A model generated the notes under the pieces. It had not been told where the DNA came from. It saw nothing but the letters and a program-made list of their open reading frames with translations, and did not search any database. Shown here one piece after another: positions 45,301-56,780 of a stretch of 64,000 nucleotides of DNA. This DNA is from Blastomussa wellsi (taxonomy: Eukaryota; Cnidaria; Anthozoa; Scleractinia; Plerogyridae), in contig OX393570.1 in the NCBI GenBank assembly GCA_947652115.1, forward strand, positions 21,165,338-21,229,337, written 5' to 3'. The position numbers and the translations under genes were made by a program. How positions within the stretch are numbered: position 1 is the stretch's first letter; each line of letters begins with the position of its first letter.

Positions 45301-46534
45301 GAGTTGAATAAATGAGTTAAAATAACCATTTTTGAGCTATATCATCTCACTGTTTTAGTATACACTAAAACAACTGTTCACCTCAGTCTCAGTGTCTAGT
45401 ATTTACCTTGCTATTGCTGTTTATGATACTTTGACATAAACTAGTTAGTGATTCATAGGAAATTTCAGAATTAAGTAACATTCTTATAGGTAAAGTTTTC
45501 TTGCTTGTAACATTTTCTGCTAATTACTCACCAAAGTTAGCTATTTCCCGTTGGCGTTCCCATTTGTCCTGTAGTTCTTTCCAATATGGCTTCAATTTAC
45601 TCCAAAGGAATGCCGCAATCACAAGGCCAAGAACAATGAACCAACCATAGCGTTCCAAGAAACCCACACCTGCACAGTTCACGCAAACGTCCTCAATTAT
45701 CAGCAATGGGTATCGCAGTCATGAACAAGTCAAAATTTCACTCCTTCTTGCTGATTGTAGGTATGATGAGGGGGCCGAGAAGGGGGTCTTTTCACAATGC
45801 AGTGAAATTCAGCTACGAACTCAACTTTAGACATTCACGATTTATTTCTTATCTATTCACGATTCACAGCCAAGGACTTTTGCATTTCACCCCTCACGGA
45901 ATACAATTCAATCACGATTCACGGAACAGGTTTTTAGCATGATTCAGAAAGCACAAAAAACCGGATCACGGCGTCAAGAAAATACCCTTACCCCCCCCCC
46001 CTCCCTCTATGATGTGGAAGGCTTGGGCGCCTTACATTGTAATACATAGTTGGCATGCTGGACTAGCTAGATCAGATCAAGTATTGATCTGTGGTCCAAA
46101 TGGGCACTGTCGCGGCCGTTCACTGCATTGCATTTTGGGACCAGAGTCTCATAGTACCATCTCTCAACTCAGGTGGAGAGATGTACCACATAGCAAATTA
46201 ATAGCTATATTGCAGCAACACATAACTTTCCGGGACCGCCGGATCGCGTTACACCAATAAACATGACGACAGCAAAAAGCTTTTGTCCGCAATTTGGGTA
46301 CAAAAGCTGTTCGATAATTAAAGGAATAAAAGATTTGGTAATAGCGCCCAACAGAAACTAAAACGTATTTTGGGTATTTGTTAAGAAAACCTAGACCTTG
46401 AACTTACCTAAATACCATGCATCCACTAGAAAAGTCGGAGCAGCGTTTTCAAGTCGTCCCGACTTCGGAACATGACCGCCATTCTGTTCTTCGTCGGCAC
46501 CAAACTGCATTTTCCCATGCTGGGGACCTTCCAT
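42321..46534 (-). CDS. SELENOS: Selenoprotein S (VIMP), ER membrane VCP-interacting protein
   Basis: Seven exons on the minus strand: 46534-46408, 45669-45532, 45149-45043, 44244-44155, 43890-43824, 43545-43489, 42346-42321. They total 612 nt and all phases agree, giving 203 aa including Sec. The single membrane helix is in exon 2 (YGWFIVLGLVIAAFLWSKL). Next comes the charged coiled coil (ERMEDARRRLQEKHDAKAAK) that in the family contacts VCP/derlins in ER-associated degradation, then EGKGYRSKRY and a Gly-rich tail SPLSGSGGGFSYRPPRRG. Exon 6 ends at a GC donor (AGAG/GCAAGT). Its splicing to exon 7 adds A-G-G-G-G, an in-frame TGA at 42329-42327 (selenocysteine), Gly and TAA. That matches the GG-Sec-G end of vertebrate SELENOS. 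Reading through the GC donor would give a Sec-less RGKY end. Confidence 0.9.
42469..42649. mobile_element. Fold-back MITE in the SELENOS last intron region
   Basis: Left arm AAACAAAGAAGCCTAAGAAA...GTATTATACTGTCATA is inverted at the right end as TATGACAGTATAATAC...GGCTTAGGCTTCTTT. Arms are ~75 bp with a small loop, and there is no ORF. Confidence 0.85.
42935..43150 (+). mobile_element. SINE with deleted B box
   Basis: It has the head TAGCCTAATAGTTAGTG, then a shortened link to TTTCACAGTGCCTCTCTCAA and GATGGACTAGCATCCCATCC. About 60 bp of the tRNA-like part, including the B box, is missing compared with 31582-31860. Confidence 0.75.
43325..43425 (-). mobile_element. SINE tRNA-like head, inverted
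   Basis: The reverse complement reads GAGGTACAATGGCCTAATTA and GATCAAGCGGTCCACG, then CATTGTGTTTGTTAGCAAGG, matching the SINE head. Degenerate. Confidence 0.6.
44365..44784. mobile_element. Possible hAT-type MITE
   Basis: It begins CAGGGTCCGAATTAAATTTT and ends TTTCGGATCCTG, imperfect inverted ends of the CAGGG...CCTG kind. A clear 8-bp target duplication was not found, so the superfamily is uncertain. It lies in SELENOS intron 3. Confidence 0.45.
45172..45372. mobile_element. Short element with TATACACTAAAACAGTG ends
   Basis: TATACACTAAAACAGTG (~45177) is inverted at CACTGTTTTAGTATA (~45347-45361), enclosing ~170 bp in SELENOS intron 2. Noncoding. Confidence 0.6.
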
Positions 46535-48344
46535 TTCTTTCCAGTGGCGGATTTCCGTACACTAAAAAGTTAAAGCTTGCATTCTGAATGAGCTGATTTG
46601 TAAAAAGGAAGACTTTTGCACTGAAAACAATCTGCTCGACGTGGAAAGTTCTTATTGATTATTGATTATGGGTTTCAACCGCTGACCAACAGGGTCGTGG
46701 AGACCTGGGTAAGAGGCGAGAGGCGAAGAAAAGTTATTTTAACTCTTTTCAGAGCGATTTTCAAACATGTTAAATTTTCTTTGACTGATTATTAGCATTT
46801 TTAAAATTATTTTCCTTCGCAATCTTTTAAATGCCAAGCATGCGCATTGGCCAGCCTGTGGCGAGATGGCAACGTACAGACAGACATACATGTTTTATTT
46901 GGAGTCTTATACAAACATAGGCACGCGATGCGTGCGAGAGTTATTTTTTTTCAGTTTCTGATATGGACGTATTGGGTATTTTTCTTTTGGTCAGCAAAAC
47001 TAGCCCGTCCAAAACGAACACTCAATGACCAATTTAGTGTTGGGCTTTTTTGCTGACGGCGTGTACATTTTAAGCAAATGACCGCAACACAAAATACGTT
47101 TTGACTAGCGAATTCATTCACGACAAAACTTTCCTGTCGACCATCAATAATATATCTGTAAAAACTGCAGTAGCCAGTTTAATCAATCACTTTACTGCGC
47201 ATGTTATTCCATTTTTATCAAACAATTTGACAATCTCTTCCCAGATACAATAAGCGGATCAAATGGAAAAAATATATCTTTCGAAAGGGTTTTTAAAACG
47301 TAGCACAGTTAGTACATTGTTCTCTGGTTGTTACGAAATTTATGCCGAAAATCCTGGTGAAAGATTTTGCATATTTAATTACGAACGGTTCGTGAAATAT
47401 TTACCAGAGCTGGTACGTCTGCGATGAAAGCTGTATCTCCGGAATTACTATACCCTGCGTTCTTGAGTATCTGACCTCCTTTACTTCAAATTCTTAAATG
47501 CCGTCTGACATCTACTATGCTGAAGCAAAGTCTCTGATCATGTCTGATACCTCAGCTCTACTGATTTCAAACAACTCATCTCCGAGAAGCTGTGCACATC
47601 CGCAACTTCAATTTTAACCAAAATTAAAGCTATCGTCACTTCAGTCAGAAACATTTTAAAATTCACACACAACAATCTACGCCAGAGCTACATAAAACAC
47701 CGAGTGCTGGAAACATCATGCCAACACCGTTATACGAAAATAAAGATAGCAGTCCCTTGAATCCGAAACAAATATTGATACAAAATTAAACGATGCATAC
47801 AAGTGGCAATTTCATTGGTTATCGACCGATAATATCCTAATTCTGATTGGTGTGAAATACATCGCACGCCCATGCATGCATGCATGCACCATCCATCCAT
47901 CCATCCCATCCACTGAACAACGACAACGTCCGTACGCCGACTAAGAAAAAAAACTCAATAAACCAACCTCGGGTTGTCAACAATTTAATTGAGCACCTCA
48001 CTAGGCGTATTTTAGCGCGGTGAATGCGGTCTTGTCGCGGCTTCTTGGTGAAAATGGCCACAAAGAACAAGTCGGAAGAAAATGTAGGCTACATGTAAAA
48101 TTCATGAGTGAATAACAATCATGTATTGTCGTTTTTCTTCTTTCATCGTCAAGTATCGTCGAGGGGTTTTCAAATGGAAACTGACAAATGTGTAGAACAA
48201 AATGACAGGCCATCTAGCGAAAGCGTGTGAAAAAATATTTATTTTGGCGAGCGAGACAAGCCGAGCATTAACATTTTGTTTCGCAAATTTCCCAATGGGG
48301 ATTATTGAGAGCATGTTCGTGGGCTATAAGAATTGAAAACTGTT
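46535..48344. other. SELENOS 5' flank and intergenic DNA; CATG/ATCC microsatellites at 47866-47910
   Basis: No exon is supported. The short (CATG)n and (ATCC)n runs near 47870-47910 are the only structured feature. Repeat-like ORFs here are not recognisable. Confidence 0.45.
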
Positions 48345-48480
48345 CCTCCTTTTAAAGATTCCCGCTTTTACAGATTCCCCGTTTTAAAGATTCCCGCTTT
48401 TAAAGATTGCCCATTTTAAAGATTCCCGCTTTCAAAGATTCCCCAGCCCATTCCCCATTCCCTGTTTTAAAGATAGCCCG
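48345..48480. repeat. ~18-bp minisatellite (TTTTAAAGATTCCCGC)
   Basis: About seven degenerate units of TTTTAAAGATTCCC(C/G) in tandem. Confidence 0.85.
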
Positions 48481-48901
48481 AGAAACATCACTATATTTGA
48501 TAAATACAGGTCGCCTGCTTTATAAATAGAATTGAAATATATAAATTAGACGAATTATGCAAATTCATTACAAGTGGAATAGAAGTACGAATCAACGTGA
48601 ACATTTTGCAATGATGTATTATTAATTCTTTGCTGCGCGTATATTCACACATTTTGATTAGAAATTTTAATTAATGACGCGATTTTATACATCCATGCGC
48701 ACTTTGGATCACCCTCATTTTCAAATTTAGCAACCGTCTTTCAGTACACTAGTTTGCTCCTAGAACTCGTCACCGAATCTCTTGGACAACTTTAAATCTG
48801 GCTCTTCCCGTAACGTTTACCGATCTTCCGCTAACTTCAGGTGAACCGCTCCGCTTACAACGAGTTTTGCTTGGACATTGAGCAAGAACTCAGTTTTCGC
48901 G

Positions 48902-49168
48902 ATGGACAAGCTTGCTCTACAAAGTTATTCAGTTGTTATGCATCTGAAACTTTGCTTGGCAGGTAAGCGGGATATATTTGAGCATGTGGTTTTCAGAATT
49001 ATTTTAAAGCAACTCTCTCTAAGTCATGTGTGGTAGCCGACAAACGTTCTTGAAGAAGTACCAAAGAATTACGTGCATTCAGTTTGTCATATTTTTTCAG
49101 AAGATTCTGGATGCAAGACTGACAAAGGCAATGCAATTACCAAGTTAAAGCATGTGGGCACAAATTAA
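48902..49168 (+). CDS. Candidate small spliced gene (42 aa), unknown
   Basis: The ATG at 48902 opens MDKLALQSYSVVMHLKLCLA and reaches a donor (GCAG/GTAAGC at 48963). An acceptor with a T-tract at 49101 (ATTTTTTCAG) continues in phase as EDSGCKTDKGNAITK and stops at 49168. A second acceptor at 49620 would also be in phase (GYMAKERPERFEWHG...). Such short frames can arise by chance, and a spliced noncoding RNA is equally possible. Confidence 0.3.
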
Positions 49169-49619
49169 AGAGGACTGATTACAACGGAATACGCACGTCT
49201 TAAGGAGGTAACTTCAGTTAATTGTATAGCAATAAAACACTTACATTCAGAATCCGATTATTTTGTGAACATTACTTTTACGAGGCTAAAGTAAAGCGGT
49301 ACCTGGCTAGATAAAGCGCCAGCAAACACTCGATGATCTTTTCTTAGCTATACATCAATATTCAGACGGTATTGATTTGGTATTTGGTGAAAATCTTGAA
49401 TTCGATGGAACCGGGAGATGAGTTTCGGGTCACACACTTGGCCTTTGAGTTCTCGGAATAGTCAAAGAATAATTTGGACAGGCGCGACACCAGACCGAAA
49501 ACAAAACCGCGAGAAAATGTTTATATCGCAATTTTTTCTTTAAAATTTTATTTTCTAACTTTGAGTAATTGTTCGTCATACTATGAGTCCTGACTTGAGA
49601 AATGTTTCAAACACTACAG

Positions 49620-49762
49620 ATGGATACATGGCAAAAGAAAGACCAGAAAGATTCGAGTGGCATGGCATCCGAGTTGCAGTTTATCATGCGTCCAGATGTG
49701 GAACTGATTTTAAATCCTGACATCATCCCGATTCAGTGCATGAGCTGCTCACTCAGCCCACG
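49620..49762 (+). other. Candidate exon with good splice sites, unknown
   Basis: Bounded by CACTACAG/ATGGATAC and CCACG/GTAAGT. One frame is open through all 143 nt (QFIMRPDVELILNPDIIPIQ). It may be an exon of the transcript starting near 48902, in which case the reading frame differs between candidates. Not recognised. Confidence 0.3.
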
Positions 49763-50204
49763 GTAAGTAGCAACTCTTTCAAAGTAAAAATTAAATCCTA
49801 TAGCGCGTACACTCTTTTTACAAAAACGGCTAATTTTGGAGCTGAGGCTGAACGTTCTTATATTTTTTGCGATTTGAGGCTGAAAACGTTCTTAAGATGT
49901 TACATGATATAGTATTTCAATAAATTACTGCGGACGTGACCAGCAGTGCTTCTCATTTTAATATACAGTGAGCAAAATAAAAGTGTTCTTAATCGAGTCT
50001 CAGCCTGGGGAATGTTCTTAACAAGTTCTTAAAAATTTGGTTAATTTCAGCCTCAACGTTCTTATTAATAAGATTCTTATAAAAAGAGTGTATATTTTCC
50101 CGTGAAAGGAGTGAAATGATGCGAATTAGATGAAATGATTATTCATTAATGAGAGCACTGATCCTCGCAGTAAATTTAAAATTTGAGCGTTTGAAAATTA
50201 AATT

Positions 50205-53200
50205 CAGGTTCCGATGGGGTTCGAACCCACGCCGTTGCCTTCGTGATACCGGTGCGACGAGAAGTGTTAATTTGACCAAACTAGGAACAAGTTCAGTTCA
50301 TATTTTCAAGTTTCCGCAAAAAGAGAAAAATTAAATAACGTGAATTGTATGAAATGATTCATATGAGAACTGTGGATGCTATTGGAGATTAAAACAAGCC
50401 TGAAAAAGTTAGGGCTCCTACGGGATTCGAGCCATTACCCACGCGAAAGCGGTGCGATTCTCAAATAAAATAGTCATGGCTCCTTCGGGCTTAGAACACG
50501 TGAGCTCCCCAACACAGGTGCCATGCTCTAAGGATACGATACTCTAAGATCGACGAGTAAAAATCAGAAGCTCCAACGGGATTCAAACCCGTGACTCCGC
50601 GTTAGCGGTTCGATGCTCTAACAACGGGAAACCAATTCAGAGCTCCGACGGGATTCAAACCCGCGTCTCCTCGATACATTGTATACGATACTCTATAAAG
50701 ATCGACGAGAAAGATCAAGAGCTCCAACGGAATTCAAACCGCTCTAAGATCAGCGAGAAAAATCGGTCAGAGTTCCAACGGGATTCAAACCCGTGACTCC
50801 CCGTTAGCGGTTCCATGCTCTGACAATGGCAAAACAAATCAGAGCTCCTACGGGATTCAAACCCCTGTCCCCTCGACAGAGACGGAAACGGTGGTATAAG
50901 ATCGACGAGCAAAATCAGAGCTCAAACGGAATTCAAACCGCTCTAAGATGGGCGAGAAAACTCAGAGTTTCAACGGGATTCGAACCCGTGACTCCGCGTT
51001 AGCGGTTCGATGCTCTGACAACGGCAAAATTCAAACCCGTCTCTTCTCGATATGTAGGCATACAATGCTCTATAAAAAAAAAATGAGAGTTCGAACGGGA
51101 TTCAAACCTGTGTCTCCTTGATATATAGGGATACAATGCTCTTTCAAGATCGAAGAGAAAAGTCAGAGCTCCTACGGGATTCCAACCCGTGTCTCCTCGA
51201 CATTTAAGGATACAATGCTCTATAAAGATCGACGAGAAAAATCGTAGCTCAAACGGTATTCAAACTCATCTAAGATCTGCGAGAAAAATCAGAGTTCCAA
51301 CGGGATTCAAACCCGTGACTCCGCGTCAAGCGGTTCGATGCTCTGACAACGTCAAAACAATTCCGAGCTCCGACGGCATTCAAACCCGTGTCTCCTCGAT
51401 ATATACTTATTATAGGGATACAATGCTCTATAAAGATCGACGAGAAAAATCGGAGCTCAAACGGTATTCAAACTCATCTAAGATATGCGAGAAAAATCAC
51501 AGTTCCAACGGGGTTCAAACCCGTGAGTCCGCGTTAGCGGTTCGACGCTCGGACAACGACAAAACAATTCAGAGCTCCGGCGGGATTCTAACCCGTGTCT
51601 CCTTGACATATTGGGATACGATACTCCAAGATCGATGAGAAAAATAAGAGCTCCAACGGAATTCAAACCGCTCTAAGATCGGCGAGAAAACTTAGCGTTC
51701 AAACGGGATTCAAACCCGTGACTCCGCGTCAAGCGGTTCGATGCTCTGACAACTTCAAAACAATTCAGAGCTCCGACGGGATTCAAACCCGTGTCTCCTC
51801 GATATATAGGGATACAATGCTCTTTTTAGATCGACGAGAATAGTCAGAGCTCCGACGGGATTCAAACCCGCGTCTCCTCGTTATATAGGGACACAATGCT
51901 CTATAAAGATCGACAAGGAAATCGGAGCTCAAAACGGTATTCAAAAGCATCTTAGATCGGCGAGAAAAGTCAGAGTTCCAACGGGATTCAAACCCGTGAC
52001 TTCGCGTTTATAGCGGTTCGATGCTTTAACAACGGAAAACCAATTTAGAGTTCCAACGGGATTCAAACCCGTGACTTCGCGTTGGCGGTTCGATGCTAAC
52101 AGAGGCAAGACAATTATCAGCTCCGACGGGATTCCAACCCATGTCTCCTCGACATATAGGGATACATTACTCTATAAAGATCGACGAGAAAAATCGGAGC
52201 TCAAACGGTATTCAAACCTATCTAAGATCTGCGAGAAAAATCAGAGTTCCAACGGGATTTAAACCCGTGACTCCGCCTCAAGCGGTTCGATGCTCTGACA
52301 ACGTCAAAACAATTCCGAGCTCCGACGGCATTCAAACCCGTGTCTCCTCGATATATACTTATTATAGGGATACAATGCTCTATGAAGATCGACGAGAAAC
52401 ATTGGAGCTCAAACGGTATTCAAACCCATCTAAGATCTGCGAGAAAAATCACTGTTCCAACGGGATTCAAACCCGACGCTCGGACAACGGCAAAACATTT
52501 CAGAGCTCCGACGGGATTCAAACCCGTGTCTCCTTGATATATTGGGATACGATACTCCAAGATCGACGAGAAAAATAAGAGCTCCAACGGAATTCAAACC
52601 GCTCTAAGATCGGCGAGAAAACTTAGCGTTCAAACGGGATTCAAACCCGTGACTCCGCGTCAAGCGGTTCGACGTTTCAAAACAACTCAGAGCTCCGACG
52701 GGATTCAAACCCGTGTCTCCTCGATATATAGGGATACGATGCTCTAAGATCGACGAGAAAAATCAATTTGAAATTACATTAATGTGATCCCATGCTGGGT
52801 GGAAAGTTTCGTGCGTTCCATTTGGTGCTTGTCTACCTGCACGCTCCCGAGGTACGGTTGCAGCACTGTTGGGGCTAGGGACTATGCACCTGAATTGGAA
52901 ACCCACCCTTTCTGCTATTGCACGTTGGTATCATGAGTACCATACGAGTCAACTCAGAAAATCATGTGATCTGAGAGGCAGCGAGGACTGGTTCTTGTTC
53001 CTCATGAGGTGGTACTTCCCTCAGAACGCTTTCAGGCTCTAACCCCCAGAGGACTGCCTGTATTCAAGTGGGGATTACACATTCCGAGCCGACTAATGAA
53101 AATCAAAGAATCCTAAAAAAAAAACAAGGCTTCCAAAATAATTCGCACCCGTAACCTCCACGAAAGTGGTGCAATTGTCTAAAATGGGCCAGAAAAATCA

Positions 53201-54010
53201 GGGTTCCAACGGGATTCAAACCCGTGACTCCGCGTCAAGCGGTTCGATGCTCTGACATCGTCAAAACAATTCAGAGCTCCGACGGGATTCCAACCCGTGT
53301 CTCCTCGATATATACTTATTATAGGGATACAATGCTCTATAATGATCGACGAGAAAAATCGGAGCTCAAACGGTATTCAAAGCCATCTAATTTCGGCCAA
53401 AAGAAAACAGAGCTACAACGGGATTCAATCCCGTGACTTCGCGTTAGCGGTTCAATGTCTGAGAACGGCAAAACAGTTCAGAACTCCGACGTGATTTAAA
53501 ACTGTCTCTCCTTGATACATAATGTACGATGCCGTAATGTCGGCAAGAAAAATCAGAGCTCCAACCGGATTCAAACCCGGCCCGTGACTCCGCGTTAGCG
53601 GTTCGATGCTCTGACAACAGCAAAACAATTCAGAGCGCCAACGGAATTGAAACCTGTCTCTCCTCGATATATAAGGGTACGATGCAGTAATGTCGGCAAG
53701 AAAAGTCAGAGCTCCAACGGGATTCAAACCCGTGTCTCCGCCCTAGCGGTTCGAAGCTCTGTACAACGGCAAAACAATTCAGAGCTCCGACGGGATTCAA
53801 ACCCGTGTCCCCTCGATAGATAGGGTAACGGTGCTCTAAGATCGACGAGAAACTGAATCAGAGCTCCAACGCGATAGCTCGACGAGAAATACAGATCTCC
53901 AACGTGAATCAAACCCGTAACTCTGCAAAGAGGTGTGATGCACCAATATGGGTGAAAAAAAGTCACAGCTCCAACGGGATTCAAACCCGTGCCTTCCCGG
54001 TGACGTTTGC
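50205..54010 (-). repeat. Tandem array of ~47 truncated tRNA-like units
   Basis: On the minus strand each unit holds a T-arm (CGGGTTTGAATCCCG, i.e. a Pol III B-box-like GGTTTGAATCC) and an acceptor-like GGAGCTCTG followed by T-rich ATTTTTCTCG. Upstream of these is a D-arm end plus anticodon-like arm (AGAGCATCGAACCG and then CTAACGC or a TATATATCGAG variant). The 5' acceptor strand and A box are missing. Three unit types alternate: A (~73 bp, GCGTTAGCGG arm), B (~76-88 bp, CTCGATATATAGGG arm) and C (~47 bp, T-arm only). A block is duplicated at a distance of ~950 bp (51290 to 52242). Copies near 50209 and 50405 are more tRNA-like (GGTTCGAACCC). ORFs here, rich in NGIQTR, are artefacts. Confidence 0.9.
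52767..53103 (+). other. Unique 337-bp interruption of the tRNA-like array, one frame open for ~92 codons
   Basis: It contains no tRNA-like unit. One plus-strand frame is open from 52785 to the TAA near 53042; its internal ATG gives MHLNWKPTLSAIARWYHEYH and then WFLFLMRWYFPQNAF. No splice acceptor is obvious. The sequence is less AT-rich than its surroundings and could instead be a structured RNA. Not recognised. Confidence 0.4.
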
Positions 54011-54384
54011 AAAGAAGCTTTCAAAAAATTCAAATGCGAGTATTTTTAAGCTAAGCATTCAACGTATACTGGTTGCTGCGATGATCACTCACTTGTTGAT
54101 ATGTAGATCCTCAGTTCAAACATATGAAATTTCATGTATTCACAATATTCTTCAATTTGAGCCATTAAGGATATCGTCTTTCATTTCATACCTTTTCATT
54201 TCATTATTTCAACAATTATTCCATGCAGCCGTGATTTCTGGAAATGAGAACATCATGCATTATAAGCAATCTCATATCCCATGAGCGCTTGTAGAATATC
54301 TTTTTGTTACTAATATATCAGTTATGATTCACATTAGACAGGAAGAAGACCGCGCGCGATGTGAACGTCTCAACCCTCCTACGT

Positions 54385-54406
54385 GGGGGGGGGGGGGGGG
54401 GGGGGG
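54385..54406 (+). repeat. G22 homopolymer
   Basis: Twenty-two consecutive G bases, a likely quadruplex former and a hotspot for sequencing error. Confidence 0.95.
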
Positions 54407-54448
54407 AGGAGTAGGGAATTAGTGAAAAATGAGGATGCAGGCTAAAGG

Positions 54449-54575
54449 TGACTCAATCAATCAATCAACTTTATTTAAAAGACGGTAAATGGCTCAGCAA
54501 GCTGGTTTGTATACTGCCGCGGGTAATGATTGGCTGCAAGACTGACATGGTTATGTAAGATTGTGTTGGGACTTG
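54449..54575 (-). mobile_element. LINE 3' end with (TTGA)n tail
   Basis: On the minus strand it ends GCCATTTACCGTCTTTTAAA, then TAAAGTTGATTGATTGATTG. A 5'-truncated CR1/L2-like 3' end is the simplest reading. Confidence 0.65.
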
Positions 54576-54959
54576 GTAGATTAGAGGGCGAAATCTATAA
54601 TACTGCGTAGATATATAATGGACATGTATAAATTCACTCTATCTGAAAGTCAATTGAGAGGCAGGCCCGTTTTTATGGTTATGTATTTCTAAGTAATGTC
54701 ATGTAAAACTATATAACAATTACTCCATGAGTAGCGCGAGTTGGTTATAATCACTTCATATCCAACAAGGGCGAATGGAATAATTGTTTTAGTAAATTCT
54801 CAAACCGGGTTTTGCCGCCGATTTTTATTTCCACAATTTTACAAAGCGTAAAATAAAAACTTGGCGCACTATTTTCCATATGACGTAAAACTCCGACTAT
54901 TGGCTCATAGTCGGAGTTTTTTAGCCAAACAAAGAAATGCAATAGTCGGAGCTGAGAAT

Positions 54960-55420
54960 ATACTAAAAGGCAATATACGTATTACAGGTGAGGCCATGTA
55001 TGACTTATGTGTGATTCTTTAAGCTTGTTTAGGTCCATGTATGGTTATATATTTTTATCGGTAAGACCATGTAAGGCTATAGGCAATATGTATTACTGTA
55101 GGTAAGGCCACTTATGACTCTGTAGCGTTTGTAGGCCATGTATGGTTTAGTATTTTTATGTAAGACCATGTAAGGCTACAGGGCAATAGGTATTACCGTA
55201 GCCGGGTAAGGCCATTTATGACTCTGTAAAGTACGTAGATCCATGTATGACGATAAGACGATAGTGTATGGCTATGGATAACAAAGTAATACCATGTATG
55301 ACTATAGGGCAATATTTATCACCGTAGGCATGGTAATGTATTTCACTGTTATGTTCGACTTTGTGTTCATGTACCACTGCAAGGTTATGGTTAGCATGTA
55401 GGTCTGTGTTTGGTATAGTG
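54960..55420. repeat. Degenerate ~105-bp tandem repeat (CCATGTATGGTT motifs)
   Basis: Two clear copies at about 55029-55131 and 55132-55235 share CCATGTATGGTT, AAGACCATGTAAGGCTA, GGCAATA and GACTCTGTA. Looser copies flank them. Confidence 0.75.
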
Positions 55421-56194
55421 GTTGTTTGATCATTGCCTTCCAAATGTTTCATTTTCTCTTTCTTTCTATTTTCGTTCTCATTTGTTTTTTATGATAACTG
55501 GAGAAATGAACGAACTCGCTCAGGAACACATCTTTCAAAACTTTGGACATAATCGGCAGCGTCTATACGTAGATTGTCAAAACATCCTCGCAAGTTCGGA
55601 AATTACCAGAACCATCTTCGGAAATTCGGGCACTCTGAAGACAGAAATTCAATGCATTTGTTCTCAGAAAATGTTGCTCTGCCTACGGTCACTGCAGAAA
55701 TGGCGCCCAAAACTTTGTACACCTTAGCCTCGTGTGGGTGTTTATAAACAAATTATATTTTTCGTGAATGTGAGGCTTAAGTATGACGTCATTAAAGCGA
55801 CAAAGGAGTAACGCCCTTATAACGCTCCAAACCGGACAACACGTTAGTTCATAGTTAGTTTGATTCGAATCCTTTAAACCATGTCCAAACGCATTGTGGG
55901 ACTGGCAAGGTGTCACATGCTTAAGGTTCTGCTTCCGGTGTTTCGTGATCTCTGGTCTTTCGGAAGCTTCCGAATATTAGTCGCTATATCATTTTCGGAA
56001 ATTTCGAAAATTTGCCCATAAACACGTTCAAGGTTCTACTTTCGTTGTTGAACCGGGCCTTTCTCTTTTGAACATCCACTAATGCTCTGGGGCAGGGCAT
56101 TTAGATCAACGGAAAGGCACGAGTGAATTTTATTGATCTTGAGAGGTGACGATAATTATAACAAGGACTATAAGAGTTCGGTTGTATCGTTCGT
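55421..56194. other. No gene recognised
   Basis: The frame at 55422-55727 is open but has no recognisable domain and no clear codon bias. I do not call it a gene. Confidence 0.4.
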
Positions 56195-56513
56195 AGTTAA
56201 TAACACTTTTCAGGCCGGCTTAATCGTAAGAGATTGCGTCTGCGTTTAACCGCCGCTAGGGCGCTTGAAACGCCATAGAACCACAACAAATGACGAGAGA
56301 AGAAATAAGGTGAGTTGAAAGAAAAAGTTTATTGCAAATTTCGTACATTTTAAAGCGACAGGAGTATTTTCCATACAAGAAGCGTCACTAGTTATTACAG
56401 TATACATTTCTGATGTTCACGGAAAGACTGTAACTACATACTATTCTTCTAATGCGGTAGACCTTTTCGACACAATCTCTTAAGATTAAGCCGGCCTGAA
56501 AACTGTTACTAAC
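56195..56513. mobile_element. MITE with TTTTCAGGCCGGCTTAATC inverted ends
   Basis: TTTTCAGGCCGGCTTAATCG (56207) pairs with GATTAAGCCGGCCTGAAAA (to 56503). Arms extend ~42 bp outward to TTAATAACA / TGTTACTAA. About 320 bp, noncoding. Confidence 0.8.
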
Positions 56514-56780
56514 TAAGCCCATATACTGAGCGTGGGCTACCTGTGGTAAAAGTGTCCAATGAAGAGAATCGATGGTTCAATTTTTAGCAAAGTTTCAAAC
56601 GCAACAACGGTGAACGCGAGCTATCTAAAATCAATATGTTTCTGATCAATTTTCATCCTCACCAATGTTACTTATCCTGACCTTCATTAAATGAACTGAG
56701 GAAAAATTCAAATATGTAAGTGCTAGGTTATTTCACACTTTTTGACTTACGCAATGCCCCAGTCCCCGCAAAATGATCAT

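Noticed and set aside
51189..52578. ORFs rich in NGIQTR/GFKPVSP motifs
   Set aside because: They are frame readings of repeated tRNA T-arms (CGGGATTCAAACCCG) and have no coding signature beyond the repeat.
50205..54010. CRISPR-like array of repeats and spacers
   Set aside because: Spacers are themselves repeated, units are tRNA-like, and the DNA is animal; no Cas genes.
55422..55727. 101-codon ORF as a gene
   Set aside because: No family resemblance, no splice context, and it starts inside a degenerate repeat edge.
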